Below the pieces are notes generated by a model that was given only the letters and a program-made list of their open reading frames with translations, had not been told where the DNA came from and did no database searches. DNA of 35,063 bases from an uncultured Bacteroidales bacterium (lineage in GTDB: Bacteria > Bacteroidota > Bacteroidia > Bacteroidales > Muribaculaceae): contig CADBNR010000075.1 in the NCBI GenBank assembly GCA_902796035.1, positions 1-35,063 on the forward strand. The letters are read 5' to 3'. Below, piece by piece: positions 26,250 through 35,045 of the stretch (its first letter is position 1; every line of letters begins with the position of its first letter). The translations under genes and the position numbers were made by a program.

Positions 26250-27161
26250 TTATAGTGGAAGAAGGAACTTTCGCACCATCATGGCAGGGTGGTATGATTC
26301 CTTGCTGAGACGCAATGATTCATCGCCGGCATCGTCTTCGCGGTTGGCATATCTTGCGCCGCGCAGGGCTGCTTCCCGGGCCATGGCCGATGACAGCATC
26401 TGGTATATGCCGCGGTATTCTATGTTGCCCTTCTCCACATGGGCGAAGAACATGTCGCCTATTACTTCGCCGTATGCGAAACCGATCAGTTCTCCGCCGA
26501 TACGAACGGTGATGCCGAACAGATTGTTCCGGCCCAGCAGAGGCAACATGACGATGCAATGTTCGTTTTCGTAACGGAACTGAGGGCTTTCCTCATGCAT
26601 TTTGCCGAACGATTGGGCGAATATGCAGATATCCGCAAAATCACCGGCCGTGATGGGACGTATCTCGGCTTCGGGGAAATGGTTGCGGAAGAAGTTGAGA
26701 TGATTGCGCTTCTTCTCCATCTTGCGACCTTCGAAATGAGTGAACTGGCGTATGTCATAGCAATAGTCGTCCCAATGGGGCATACGGATGGCAGAGGCAG
26801 GAATGTCGGCTTCCAACGCCGGATCGAGCCAATCGGACCTGTAATCTACTATAGCCGCTTCATTATTACCCGCGTCATCCCGTATTATCCGCATGATGAG
26901 GTCAGGGGGAATCGGTCCTGATGGCATGTAGTATATCAGCAGGCCTGTGATCGGGTCCAGGCCGCGTATAAACAATGTATCATCTATAATTGCGATATGG
27001 TAATCATAATAATCGCGCCACATTATCAGGCCGGTAAGTGAATAGTCGCAGCTCGGTGATGGGTAACGTGCGAAACATCGGGATATATCCTCAACATCTT
27101 CAATATCCACGGGACGGAACAAAGTGTCCACCTCCGGAGTGCCAAACAATAGAGTGTTCAT
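26250..27161 (-). CDS. DUF2156-family (GNAT-like, LPG-synthase C-domain) protein
   Basis: This 303-residue protein resembles DUF2156, whose fold is a tandem of two acetyltransferase-like (GNAT) units related to the aminoacyl-transfer domain of phosphatidylglycerol lysyltransferase. Visible blocks are PVDIEDVEDISRCFARYPSPSCDYSLTGLIMWRDYY, GRKMEKKRNHLNFFRNHFPEAEIRPI, LFGITVRIGGELIGFAYGEVIGDMFFAHVEKGNIEYRGIYQML and REDDAGDESLRLSKESYHPAMMVRKFLL. There are no membrane helices, so lipid modification is not implied. The acceptor is unknown. It lies 45 bp after the THUMP-like methyltransferase gene and is probably cotranscribed with it. Confidence 0.85.
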   Translation of the reverse strand: MNTLLFGTPEVDTLFRPVDIEDVEDISRCFARYPSPSCDYSLTGLIMWRDYYDYHIAIIDDTLFIRGLDPITGLLIYYMPSGPIPPDLIMRIIRDDAGNNEAAIVDYRSDWLDPALEADIPASAIRMPHWDDYCYDIRQFTHFEGRKMEKKRNHLNFFRNHFPEAEIRPITAGDFADICIFAQSFGKMHEESPQFRYENEHCIVMLPLLGRNNLFGITVRIGGELIGFAYGEVIGDMFFAHVEKGNIEYRGIYQMLSSAMAREAALRGARYANREDDAGDESLRLSKESYHPAMMVRKFLLPL

Positions 27162-27206
27162 AGTAAAATCGTAATAACACTACAACGCATCAAGACGATG
27201 GAATGT

Positions 27207-28445
27207 TTATGTCAATATCATCAGTCGTGTGCCGTCGTGAGTGGTCGTGGCATATAACGTCCGGTCTTCACCCTCCATAAGTCGGTATTTCTTTCGGAGC
27301 TCGGATGCGCTGACCGGGAAGCATGAGGATACGACACGACAGCGGCTTCCCTTCAGATCTTTAAGTTCCCTGCCTGAAGGCTGAGCCTTTATTATGGATA
27401 TACGTCCGGGAAAATCCAGATAAAGTGTGTCGGAGACAAAGAGACCTGAATCTTTGGACAGGGATTTCATATCGGGATATCGATCGCATATCTGTATCGC
27501 GCATTGCAGTTTGCGCATGGAGGCTCCGGCCTCATAGAAATACATGCCGGTGACGACTTGTTCCGGAGTGGCATAGTTTACCCGGGCCTGAACCGCATCG
27601 GTGCAGTTGAACCGGTACCGAACCGCCGGAGTGCCGGCGGGGAAAGAGTCAGGGCTATCGGCCAGGTCAATTACATGGATAAGAGGCCAGGATTGATTTG
27701 ACTGCATATCGGCCTCAGTCCCGGCGTCTAAATAAGGAGAATGGACTCCGAGATGGATCAGCACTTCCTTCACTTCGTTTTTGAAGGATAGGATAAAAAT
27801 TGAGCGTACATGGCGGAAATCGCGAAGAGTCTGGGTTATATCGAGAAGAGGAGATGCCTTGATCATCACATGGTCGGCGTGAGCTAATAGGAGATCCTGG
27901 TGCGCAATGACATCAGGCAACGAGTCGCGAAGAAGGAAGCAGCGGTTATTGCCATTGTCGCGTCGGGCCGGATCAACGAAAATACAGTCGTAATGTTCGC
28001 TGGTCTGCTGAAGATGAATCACGGAATCACCTTCCACTACAGTTATGTTATTGACGCCGAGAATGCCGGCATTGTGCCTCAACGCCCGAACCCGTTCGGG
28101 CTCAAGCTCGTATGCCGTCACTGTGTTTCCGTTAAGTGCTATCGTCATTGCATCTATGCCGAGTCCGGCTGTCATATCCAGTACGCGTCTGTCGTGTCCA
28201 ATCAGCTGTGCGTGGAACAGCGCCACATTCTGATTTGTGGCTTGCTCGGCGGACATAGACGTTCCGAACATGAAACCGGGATTCTTCAGGAACCATGTCA
28301 GCTTATTTGATGTTTTACGGCGCATTTCTATCTGCATGCATGCATCTTCCACGCTGAAAGGCATCGCTTTGCCGTGATACCGCAATCGCAGCGCATTCAC
28401 GTCCGAATGCGCATGATTCATTATAAACTGCTGTATTTCATTCAT
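27207..28445 (-). CDS. THUMP-like class I SAM-dependent methyltransferase
   Basis: This 412-residue protein has a Rossmann methyltransferase core: motif I RVLDMTAGLGIDAMTIAL (about 102-119), the acidic AYELEPERVRALRHNA, and YDCIFVDPARRD as the catalytic-site strand with DPAR. The C-terminal part (about 290-412) fits the THUMP-like domain found in Bacteroidota members, so the substrate is probably RNA. The target is unknown. The N-terminal FLKNPGFMFGTSMSAEQATNQNVALFHAQLI block is typical. Its start codon directly abuts the left arm of the large inverted-repeat leader, so initiation should be sensitive to that structure. It heads a two-gene transcript with the DUF2156 gene. Confidence 0.88.
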   Translation of the reverse strand: MNEIQQFIMNHAHSDVNALRLRYHGKAMPFSVEDACMQIEMRRKTSNKLTWFLKNPGFMFGTSMSAEQATNQNVALFHAQLIGHDRRVLDMTAGLGIDAMTIALNGNTVTAYELEPERVRALRHNAGILGVNNITVVEGDSVIHLQQTSEHYDCIFVDPARRDNGNNRCFLLRDSLPDVIAHQDLLLAHADHVMIKASPLLDITQTLRDFRHVRSIFILSFKNEVKEVLIHLGVHSPYLDAGTEADMQSNQSWPLIHVIDLADSPDSFPAGTPAVRYRFNCTDAVQARVNYATPEQVVTGMYFYEAGASMRKLQCAIQICDRYPDMKSLSKDSGLFVSDTLYLDFPGRISIIKAQPSGRELKDLKGSRCRVVSSCFPVSASELRKKYRLMEGEDRTLYATTTHDGTRLMILT

Positions 28446-28784
28446 TAGGCATCATTCCTTAAAAAATATAAACGCCAGGGCGGTGGATTTTCTAGGTAAT
28501 TTTGCCGATTGATGAGGGAGCAGCCTCGCGGCTGTGACCGAGGAGAACGGATAAATTAACCGAAAAGACACCGGGCAAGGCACAAATTAATTTGGAATTG
28601 TTAAAAAATTATCTATTAACAACTGGCATCTCCGAAAATGATATTACCATAGACTCGCAGCTGCACCTCATCTTTAGCCTTTTGACTCAGTCACATAGCC
28701 TGTTATGCTCCTGAGTCTGCAAGGCTAAATCTGAGGCACATCTGCGACCCTGGCGTATATATTTTTTTAAGGAACGATGCCTTA
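28446..28784 (-). ncRNA. Long structured leader / nested inverted-repeat element of unknown kind
   Basis: Outer arms 28445-28480 and 28748-28784 are complementary at 33 of 36 positions plus one extra A (both contain GCCAGGG/CCCTGGC and CCTTAAAA/TTTTAAGG). Just inside the right arm a second stem (28656-28690 with 28711-28746, 20 nt loop) pairs over about 35 bp. In the minus-strand RNA its internal differences are GU wobbles, two side-by-side G-A mismatches and a small bulge. Smaller hairpins are CAGCC-GCGA-GGCTG (minus strand, 28521-28534, a GNRA loop) and TTGTTAA/TTAACAA (28598-28622). A consensus promoter lies upstream and a start codon directly downstream, so it should be a 5' leader of the THUMP-like methyltransferase mRNA. 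It matches no RNA class I recognise. A MITE is the main alternative. Confidence 0.6.
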
Positions 28785-28811
28785 CACAAAGCATTGGGCC
28801 GATAATCGATA

Positions 28812-28842
28812 CAAATTTAACACATTTCCATTAAACTGCAAA
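28812..28842 (-). promoter_or_regulatory. Consensus promoter of the THUMP-like/DUF2156 operon
   Basis: On the minus strand TTTG (28839-28842), 19 bp, TAAATTTG (28812-28819) is a full match to the Bacteroidota consensus. The start would be near 28806, which gives a ~360 nt leader containing the inverted-repeat element. The -33 box overlaps the stem of the terminator of the upstream sigma-factor gene. Confidence 0.75.
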
Positions 28843-28866
28843 AGAGCATCATGGCGATGCTCTTTT
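28840..28866 (-). terminator. Terminator of the ECF sigma factor gene
   Basis: AAAAGAGCATC (28840-28850) pairs perfectly with GATGCTCTTTT (28856-28866) around a 5 nt loop. The minus-strand exit is within the TTTT of the stem, followed by GCAG. Confidence 0.75.
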
Positions 28867-28942
28867 GGGGTTCCCGTCCGAAGACAGGTATGGTAAACAT
28901 TTAAAACTCGACTTATCGGAGGTTTATGAGGGGGTAAGATTA

Positions 28943-29449
28943 TTATCTGTAATCCTTCAGTTCCTCGCGCAATTTCTTGCGAGCTGCGAAGATACGGCTT
29001 TTGACCGTGCCCAAAGGCAGATTCATCTTTGCTGCTATTTCGTTATACTTGTATCCCGCTACATACATGTTGAAGGGGATACGGTAATCGTCGGAGAATG
29101 AGTTGAGAGCTACGGATATTTCCTTGACGGCATAGCTTCCTTCTGGCGTGTTGATACCCGAGTCCTGGCTTATGTTCAGGTGATATAGATCTTCAGTCTG
29201 GTCAATCACCGTGGCCTTGCGTACGGTCTGACGGTAATTGTTGATGAAGATGTTGCGCATTATGGTGAAGATCCACCCCTTGAAGTTGACGTTGTCGACA
29301 TACTTGTCTTGATTGTCAAGAGCTTTAAGCGTAGTGTCCTGAAGCAGATCTTCAGCCTGCTGGCGGTTAGTGGTGAGCTGATATGCGAAATTCAGCAAAT
29401 TTCTCTGTAGTCCGACTAATCTGTCTTGGAATGATAACTGTGATTCCAT
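28943..29449 (-). CDS. ECF-family RNA polymerase sigma factor
   Basis: This 168-residue sigma-70 factor has only regions 2 and 4. Region 2 is LLNFAYQLTTNRQQAEDLLQDTTLKAL through FKGWIFTIMRNIFINNYR (about 18-75). Region 4 is FNMYVAGYKYNEIAAKMNLPLGTVKSRIFAARKKLREEL (about 126-164), with the promoter-reading helix LPLGTVKSRIFAAR. It directs RNA polymerase to a small set of stress or envelope promoters. No anti-sigma factor gene is adjacent: the downstream gene belongs to another transcript and the upstream one is divergent. So it may be controlled by expression or a distant partner. I do not assign a named orthologue. Confidence 0.93.
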   Translation of the reverse strand: MESQLSFQDRLVGLQRNLLNFAYQLTTNRQQAEDLLQDTTLKALDNQDKYVDNVNFKGWIFTIMRNIFINNYRQTVRKATVIDQTEDLYHLNISQDSGINTPEGSYAVKEISVALNSFSDDYRIPFNMYVAGYKYNEIAAKMNLPLGTVKSRIFAARKKLREELKDYR

Positions 29450-29548
29450 TGCTTGTCGTTTTAAATGTTTGACTATAAAACAACGCGCGGCTCCAAAAAG
29501 TTTCAGTTTTATTTATTATTTTTGAAAATATTTAGCAACGCATTGATA

Positions 29549-29556
29549 CAAAGGTA
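29549..29556 (-). promoter_or_regulatory. -7 element upstream of the ECF sigma gene
   Basis: Minus-strand TACCTTTG matches TAnnTTTG exactly. No -33 TTTG is found at 19-20 bp. The leader would be about 95 nt. Confidence 0.5.
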
Positions 29557-29626
29557 AATAAATATTATATGTTTTTTACTGTCCGCGTGCATTACGGCAT
29601 GAACGGGCCGCGTATGTGGCGTTCAC

Positions 29627-29657
29627 TTTGCAATACGGTCGTTTTTTGTTAATTTTG
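29627..29657 (+). promoter_or_regulatory. Consensus promoter of the DEAD-box helicase gene
   Basis: TTTG (29627-29630), 19 bp, TAATTTTG (29650-29657) is a full match. The start would be near 29662, with a leader of about 50 nt before the ATG. In other bacteria cold-shock helicase genes often have long leaders. This one does not. Confidence 0.75.
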
Positions 29658-29713
29658 CATACAATAACACGAGACCGGGAAGGTTTCGCAGCGGTGTTAT
29701 ATATGCATATATT

Positions 29714-31015
29714 ATGAGATTTGATGAATTATTGACAAACGATTCCGTATTGGACGGTCTGTGGGACATGCATTTTGACGAATGTACGCCGATTCAGGAA
29801 CATACCATACCGGCAGTGCTCGAAGGACGTGACGTATTGGCTTGCGCCCAGACCGGCACGGGCAAGACTGCCGCCTATCTGCTTCCGGTAATAAACGAAC
29901 TTGCAGAGGGAGGATTTCCGGAGAATGCAGTTAATTGCGTAGTGATGGCACCCACTCGCGAACTCGCGCAACAGATCGACCGTCAGTTGCAGGGATTCGC
30001 ATATTTCATGCCGGTAAGCGGAATAGCCGTTTATGGCGGTACAGACGGAGTGACTTACGACCAGCAGCGAAAGTCGCTCAAGGCCGGGGCCGATGTGGTG
30101 ATAGCCACACCGGGACGATTGCTGGCCCATCTCGGCATGGGTTATGTAGATCTGTCGAAGGTGTCTTTCTTCATCCTCGACGAAGCCGACCGTATGCTCG
30201 ACATGGGCTTTTACGACGACATAATGCAGATTTATTCGCATTTGCCCAAGGAGACACAGGTGCTTATGTTCTCGGCCACGATGCCTCCCAAAATCCAACA
30301 GATGGCCAAGAAGATTCTGAAGGATCCGGTGGAGATAAAGCTTGCAGTTTCCAAACCCGCCGAGAAAATCAGACAGTCGTCGTATATATGTTATGAGTCG
30401 CAGAAGATGCCTATTCTGAAAAAGCTGTTCAAGGATAATCCGCCGCAGCGTGTCATCATCTTTTCCGGATCCAAACTCAAGGTCAAGACATTGGCACGTG
30501 AATTCCGGCGCATGCCTTTCAAGGTGGCAGAGATGCACTCCGACCTGGAGCAGACGGCCAGAGACAACGTGATGCTTGATTTCAAGGCCGGCAAGACACA
30601 GGTGATAATAGCAACCGACATTCTATCGCGTGGTATCGACATAGATGACATCGAAATGGTGATAAACTATGATGTGCCGCGCGATCCTGAGGATTATATC
30701 CACCGCATAGGACGCACTGCACGAGCCGACCGCGACGGCAGGGCAGTGACATTTGTATCACCCGAGGAAGCGTTCAGGCTGAAGCGCATAGAAAAACTGC
30801 TGGAGAAGGAGGTGCCTCGCGAGAATGTTCCTGCGGAGTTCGGTGACGCCCCTGTGATTCATTCCAGAGAGAATAATAAGGGAGGAGGCCGCAGTCACGG
30901 GCGGAAAGACCGTGGCAATTCGGGCAAGCGCCGCCGCTCGGGCCGTTCACGCCGCCGAGGGTCAGGGGCCGAAAAATCCGAAAAAGCGGTAGAAAATAAA
31001 TCCGCAACGCATTAA
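29714..31015 (+). CDS. DEAD-box ATP-dependent RNA helicase (RhlE-like)
   Basis: This 433-residue enzyme unwinds short RNA duplexes with ATP, in ribosome assembly or mRNA turnover. The Q motif is CTPIQ (24-28), the Walker A AQTGTGKT (45-52), Ia PTRELAQQ, motif II DEAD (156-159), motif III SAT (187-189) and motif VI HRIGRTARADRDG. The last ~45 residues are a Gly/Arg/Lys/Ser-rich tail (GGGRSHGRKDRG, GKRRRSGRSRRRGSG) that should bind RNA without sequence preference. It is monocistronic, with its own full promoter. A weak hairpin overlaps the stop. RhlE and CsdA-type assignments cannot be separated with confidence. Confidence 0.95.
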   Translation: MRFDELLTNDSVLDGLWDMHFDECTPIQEHTIPAVLEGRDVLACAQTGTGKTAAYLLPVINELAEGGFPENAVNCVVMAPTRELAQQIDRQLQGFAYFMPVSGIAVYGGTDGVTYDQQRKSLKAGADVVIATPGRLLAHLGMGYVDLSKVSFFILDEADRMLDMGFYDDIMQIYSHLPKETQVLMFSATMPPKIQQMAKKILKDPVEIKLAVSKPAEKIRQSSYICYESQKMPILKKLFKDNPPQRVIIFSGSKLKVKTLAREFRRMPFKVAEMHSDLEQTARDNVMLDFKAGKTQVIIATDILSRGIDIDDIEMVINYDVPRDPEDYIHRIGRTARADRDGRAVTFVSPEEAFRLKRIEKLLEKEVPRENVPAEFGDAPVIHSRENNKGGGRSHGRKDRGNSGKRRRSGRSRRRGSGAEKSEKAVENKSATH

Positions 31016-31074
31016 TAGCGTCGCGGATTCAAATGACGGGGGTATGGATATGCCTTCGGCATGTTGCAATGCCG

Positions 31075-33522
31075 TCAATTGGCGGCCAATTCGTCAAGTA
31101 GCGCGAAGTCAAGCACTTCCGCAGCTGTGTCTACATAATGGAACGTCATCCCCTCCAGATACTGCGAGGGGATTTCTTCTATGTCCTTCTGATTCTGACG
31201 GCACAACATTACGTCCGTTATGCCGGCTCGCTTGGCCGCCAGCATCTTTTCCTTGATGCCACCCACCGGCAAAACCTTGCCGCGTAGTGTCAGCTCGCCT
31301 GTCATCGCCAGCTTCTGGCGCACTTTGCGGTCGGTATAGGCTGATGCTATCGACGTCAACATGGTGATTCCGGCCGAGGGGCCGTCCTTGGGTATGGCAC
31401 CCTCAGGCACATGTATATGAAGGGCTTTGTTTTCGAATACCTGCGGATCGATTCCAAATCGCGCGCAGTTGGCTTTCAGATATTGTGTGGCAAGTATGGC
31501 AGACTCCTTCATAACGTCACCCAGGTTTCCGGTCAAAGTCAGCTTCGTTTCCTTGGAGGGTGAGACGGAAGATTCGATGAAGAGTATGTCTCCGCCCGAT
31601 TGAGTCCACGCCAGACCGGTCACGACGCCGGCTATGTCGTTGTTCTCGTATTTGTCGGGGAATATAGTGCGTTTGCCTAACAGTTCACGCACTTCGGCGG
31701 TGCCAATTACGTGAGGATAGTCTTCGCCCATCACTTTGCGCCGGGCAAGCTTACGCAATACTTCCGCTATCTTTTTCTCAAGCTGACGCACTCCGCTCTC
31801 GCGAGTGTAGCACTCGATGATTTCGTGCAACCCATCGCGTGTAAATGATATCTCTTTCTTCCCGAATCCGTGACGCTCAAGAGTAAGGGGCACCAAATGG
31901 CGAATGGCTATCTCTATCTTCTCGTCCTCGACATATCCGCCGATATCTATTACCTCCATGCGGTCGAGCAACGGAGCGGAGATTGTGTCCAGAGAATTGG
32001 CCGTGGCTATGAAGAGTATTTTTGAAAGATCGTAGTCATGGTCTATGTAATTGTCATGGAAATGGCTGTTCTGTTCAGGATCAAGCACCTCGAGCAGGGC
32101 CGTCTGCGGGTCTCCCTTGTAATCGGCTCCCAGTTTGTCAATCTCGTCCAGCACCATAACCGGGTCGGATGTGCCGCACTTCTCGAGAGCGGCGATGATA
32201 CGTCCGCACATGGCGCCAAGATATGTGCGGCGGTGGCCGCGTATCTCGGCCTCGTCGTGCACGCCGCCGAGAGCCACACGCACATATTTGCGGCCCAAGG
32301 CCTCCGCCACAGACTTGCCTAAGGAAGTCTTGCCCACTCCCGGAGGGCCTACCAGACACAGAATGGGCGCCTTGGTGTCCTGACGCAACTTAAGTACGGC
32401 CATCTGTTCGATTATGCGGTCCTTTACCTTGTCAAGGGCGTAATGGTCGCGGTTCAATATACGTTCTACCTCCTTGAGGTCGAAATCGCTGTTGTCGCAG
32501 TCAAGCCACGGCAGGTTCAGGAAGGTGTCGAGGTACGCATACTGCATGGCGTATTCGGGAGAGTTGGAGGCATAGCGTAATAGTTTGCGCATCTCCTTGT
32601 CGAACGCATCACGCGTTTCCTCCGTCCAGTTCTTGGCGTCGGCGCGCTGGCGCAGCTCCTCGTCGTCGTTCTCATCGACTTCGATATTCAGTTCGCGCTG
32701 AATGGTCTTGATCTGCGTGCGCAGGTAATCGGTCTTCTGGCGCTCGTTGAACTGCTCCATGGTGCGCATGTTGATTTCCTCTCGAATCTTTAGCTTCTGA
32801 ATATGTTCGGAGAAACGGTGCAGAATCAGTTCCATCCGCTTGGGCAGGTCGAGTTCGGCGAGTATCTCGAGCTTCTCCTTGTAATCAAGAGGTGAATGAT
32901 ACATCATGAACGAAATGCTTGCAAGCGAACGGGCAGGGAGTGCCGCCAGGCCGTTCTGAATCTCGTTGCGCACATGCTCCGGCAGGAATGACATCAGTTT
33001 CTCGAACGAAATGTCCAGCAGGTCGAGGTATTGCTCCGTGAGAACCGGATTCGGAATGGGTCGGTAATCGCATTCACGGACAGAAACGCCCACCAGGTCG
33101 GATATCCACGAAGTGGCGGACACTTCTCCCTGAAACCCTCCTTTCAGAAGGGTACGTCCGAATTCCATGCCGTTTGCTTCCTTCGGGGCCTCGAAGTTGA
33201 CAGGGTATGCAATAATGCCGGCAGTGCCTTTGAAACGGCTGGCAATCAGATGGTCGTCGGGCATATCGGCGCCGAATTCTGCTTCCGGCACCAGGAAAAC
33301 GGGCTGTCCCAGCCGCATGGCCATCTGGATGGCCTCGCGCTGATATTCCGATTGGAGCTCGAGCGGCATGTCGAAATAGGGGAGGCCCATCTGCTCGTCA
33401 AGCAGCGGAATAACCAAAATGCCGGTGCATTTCAGTTGTTCTCTGTTGGTAATGGTTTCCGATGAAAGGGGGTGGCCCGAGGCCATGTCTTGCGCTATGA
33501 TTGTCTCTTGCTTCTTGTTCAT
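31075..33522 (-). CDS. lon: ATP-dependent protease Lon
   Basis: This 815-residue protease degrades misfolded and regulatory proteins in the cytosol. The N-terminal substrate domain (about 33-240) begins near [11 protein letters not shown] coiled-coil linker follows ([32 protein letters not shown]). The AAA+ module has Walker [10 protein letters not shown] (392-400) and Walker [12 protein letters not shown]. The serine-lysine protease domain has S716 in KDGPSAG and K759 in GGIKEKM. Length and layout are normal for LonA. It is divergent from trmN6 with 91 bp between the starts and is not followed by another gene on its strand. No heat-shock operator is visible. Confidence 0.98.
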   Translation of the reverse strand: MNKKQETIIAQDMASGHPLSSETITNREQLKCTGILVIPLLDEQMGLPYFDMPLELQSEYQREAIQMAMRLGQPVFLVPEAEFGADMPDDHLIASRFKGTAGIIAYPVNFEAPKEANGMEFGRTLLKGGFQGEVSATSWISDLVGVSVRECDYRPIPNPVLTEQYLDLLDISFEKLMSFLPEHVRNEIQNGLAALPARSLASISFMMYHSPLDYKEKLEILAELDLPKRMELILHRFSEHIQKLKIREEINMRTMEQFNERQKTDYLRTQIKTIQRELNIEVDENDDEELRQRADAKNWTEETRDAFDKEMRKLLRYASNSPEYAMQYAYLDTFLNLPWLDCDNSDFDLKEVERILNRDHYALDKVKDRIIEQMAVLKLRQDTKAPILCLVGPPGVGKTSLGKSVAEALGRKYVRVALGGVHDEAEIRGHRRTYLGAMCGRIIAALEKCGTSDPVMVLDEIDKLGADYKGDPQTALLEVLDPEQNSHFHDNYIDHDYDLSKILFIATANSLDTISAPLLDRMEVIDIGGYVEDEKIEIAIRHLVPLTLERHGFGKKEISFTRDGLHEIIECYTRESGVRQLEKKIAEVLRKLARRKVMGEDYPHVIGTAEVRELLGKRTIFPDKYENNDIAGVVTGLAWTQSGGDILFIESSVSPSKETKLTLTGNLGDVMKESAILATQYLKANCARFGIDPQVFENKALHIHVPEGAIPKDGPSAGITMLTSIASAYTDRKVRQKLAMTGELTLRGKVLPVGGIKEKMLAAKRAGITDVMLCRQNQKDIEEIPSQYLEGMTFHYVDTAAEVLDFALLDELAAN

Positions 33523-33547
33523 GATTGAAGAATCCGATTTGGGAATG

Positions 33548-33555
33548 CAAAATTA
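33548..33555 (-). promoter_or_regulatory. -7 element of the lon promoter
   Basis: Minus-strand TAATTTTG matches TAnnTTTG exactly, with a start near 33543 and a leader of about 20 nt. There is no TTTG at the expected -33 position. Confidence 0.5.
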
Positions 33556-33613
33556 CAAAAAATAATCGTTATATAAGGAGTATGACCGGAATTATTCGGC
33601 CATTCCCGGAGTA

Positions 33614-34339
33614 ATGAAAGGAGAAAGGAGAGAGAAAAGGCCATTTCAATTCAAACAATTTTCGTGCCATCATTATCGCAGCGCGATGCGTATCGGCGTT
33701 GACGGAGTGCTGACAGGCGCCTGGTGCGACGTGACGGGAAACCGCATACTCGATGTGGGAACCGGTTGCGGACTGATTGCCCTGATGTGTGCGCAGCGCA
33801 ATCCTGACGCTCTGGTGGATGCCGTAGAGGTAGATCCGGACTCGGTCGAAGAGGCACGAGGTAATTTCCAGAATTCTCCGTGGAGCGACCGCTTGAACGT
33901 GAAGTTGTGTAGCTTCACGGATTATAAGCCATTATGTCTATACGACCTGATAGTGTCAAATCCGCCGTACTTTAACTCCGGCGTAGAAGCAGATGAATCG
34001 TCGCGGATGCGTGCCAGACACGAAGGCGAGCTGTCGCCGGTTCTGATACTGCGGCATGGACGTTATATGCTGACTCCTACGGGCAGAATCGCCATGATAG
34101 TGCCATATCTGCGGGCTGACGAGATGATAAGGACGGCGAGTGACGTTTCGCTGACGCTGAAGCGGCGAACCGATGTGAAGGGAAACCTTACGACACCATA
34201 CAAGCGCACATTGCTGGAATTCATAAATGCGGAAATGACGGATGTTCCCGTTTGTGATGAACTGATTCTGGAGGAGTCCATCGGTGTGCCGACAGCTGAT
34301 CATCGTGCCCTATGCCATGATTTTTACTTGAAATTTTAA
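33614..34339 (+). CDS. trmN6: tRNA1(Val) (adenine37-N6)-methyltransferase TrmN6
   Basis: This 241-residue enzyme of the YfiC family adds a methyl group to N6 of adenine 37 in tRNA-Val. It has the family opening FKQFSCHHYRSAMRIGVDGVLTGAW (13-37), AdoMet motif I LDVGTGCGLIAL (46-57), the acidic VEVDPDSVEEA and the catalytic NPPYF (116-120), which is an N6-adenine signature. YMLTPTGRIAMIVPYLRADEM and the C-terminal ADHRALCHDFYLKF also fit the family. It is divergent from lon and has tmRNA downstream on the same strand. Specificity for tRNA1-Val is by family, not proven here. Confidence 0.9.
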   Translation: MKGERREKRPFQFKQFSCHHYRSAMRIGVDGVLTGAWCDVTGNRILDVGTGCGLIALMCAQRNPDALVDAVEVDPDSVEEARGNFQNSPWSDRLNVKLCSFTDYKPLCLYDLIVSNPPYFNSGVEADESSRMRARHEGELSPVLILRHGRYMLTPTGRIAMIVPYLRADEMIRTASDVSLTLKRRTDVKGNLTTPYKRTLLEFINAEMTDVPVCDELILEESIGVPTADHRALCHDFYLKF

Positions 34340-34386
34340 AAAATCGGGTGTTTTGGGTAGTCTTTTTGAAGATTATTGTGAAAATA

Positions 34387-34418
34387 TTTGGAGATTGGCG
34401 TGAAAATGATTAATTTTG
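34387..34418 (+). promoter_or_regulatory. ssrA promoter
   Basis: TTTG (34387-34390), 20 bp, TAATTTTG (34411-34418) matches the consensus. The start is near 34424, about 18 nt upstream of the mature tmRNA 5' end, leaving a short leader to be processed. Confidence 0.72.
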
Positions 34419-34441
34419 TAGGCTTAACGCAATATGCGCAA

Positions 34442-34842
34442 GGGGCTGACTGGCTTTGACAGCGTGTAGAAGCGGTAGGTAAGCATGCAGAGCTTTGATG
34501 ACCAAGCTCTATAATCGCAAGATCATCGACCTATAATTGGCGAAAATAACAACTACGCTCTCGCTGCGTAATCTGAAGAACAGTAGGATACCTTAATTCT
34601 CCTACCAGGTAGGAGAACGAGACATCACTCCATTGCCCCGTTCCGAGACGTTTGGATAAAGTGGTGCTAAGAAATTCGGAAATAGGAAGAGCGGTGTCCC
34701 GATGCGCTTCCGAGATTAAGGGACTAAGGTCCGGATTGGCCGTCGTGAGCCTGTCCTGACACGAAAACCAATTCACAGACTAAGCATGTAGAAAGCTTAT
34801 TGATTCCACGTTTGGACGAGGGTTCAATCCCCTCCAGCTCCA
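34442..34842 (+). ncRNA. ssrA: Transfer-messenger RNA (tmRNA)
   Basis: tmRNA rescues stalled ribosomes by acting first as alanine tRNA and then as a short message. The 5' end GGGGCTG (34442-34448) pairs with CAGCTCC (34835-34841) as the acceptor stem, and the discriminator A is 34842. The CCA is not encoded. The T arm is GAGGG-TTCAATC-CCCTC. The tag frame starts at the resume codon GGC (34539) and reads GENNYALAA before TAA (34569-34571). This is the tag type known from Bacteroidales, ending in the usual ALAA degradation signal. The rest, up to the acceptor end, holds the pseudoknots. A promoter and a terminator flank it. Confidence 0.97.
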
Positions 34843-34878
34843 CTATGTACTTCCGAACTAATTCGGAAAATTCGAGAC

Positions 34879-34915
34879 AAACCTCGGACTATCAAGCAGT
34901 TCCGAGGTTTTATTA
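34879..34915 (+). terminator. ssrA terminator
   Basis: AACCTCGGA (34880-34888) pairs with TCCGAGGTT (34901-34909) and is followed by TTATTATGT. A second hairpin just upstream, TTCCGAA-CTAA-TTCGGAA (34851-34868), may help 3' processing. Confidence 0.85.
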
Positions 34916-35045
34916 TGTCTAATCCTATCGGATTGAGGACTGATATAAGACTAAAATACGGGTCAAGCCGAAATCCCGGTGCATTTGTTAAAACCGGGAG
35001 ATTAAAGTGTTAAAAAATTAGGCATATAGTTTTACGAGGCGGAAG
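34916..35045. other. Intergenic stretch before the last gene
   Basis: It contains CCCGGT (34976-34981) and ACCGGG (34993-34998), complementary with an 11 nt loop. It has no exact TAnnTTTG. I see nothing else. Confidence 0.4.

Noticed and set aside
28445-28784. Inverted-repeat element as RNase P RNA, 6S RNA or SRP RNA
   Set aside because: The conserved cores of these RNAs are not found, and the stems do not follow their layouts.
29729-30538. 269-codon open frame opposite the DEAD-box helicase
   Set aside because: It lies antisense to conserved helicase motifs and has no recognisable domain or own promoter.
30999-31029. Hairpin AATCCGC/GCGGATT at the end of the DEAD-box gene
   Set aside because: The stem is interrupted, overlaps the coding end and lacks a U-run. 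It may be a weak terminator but is not certain enough to list.
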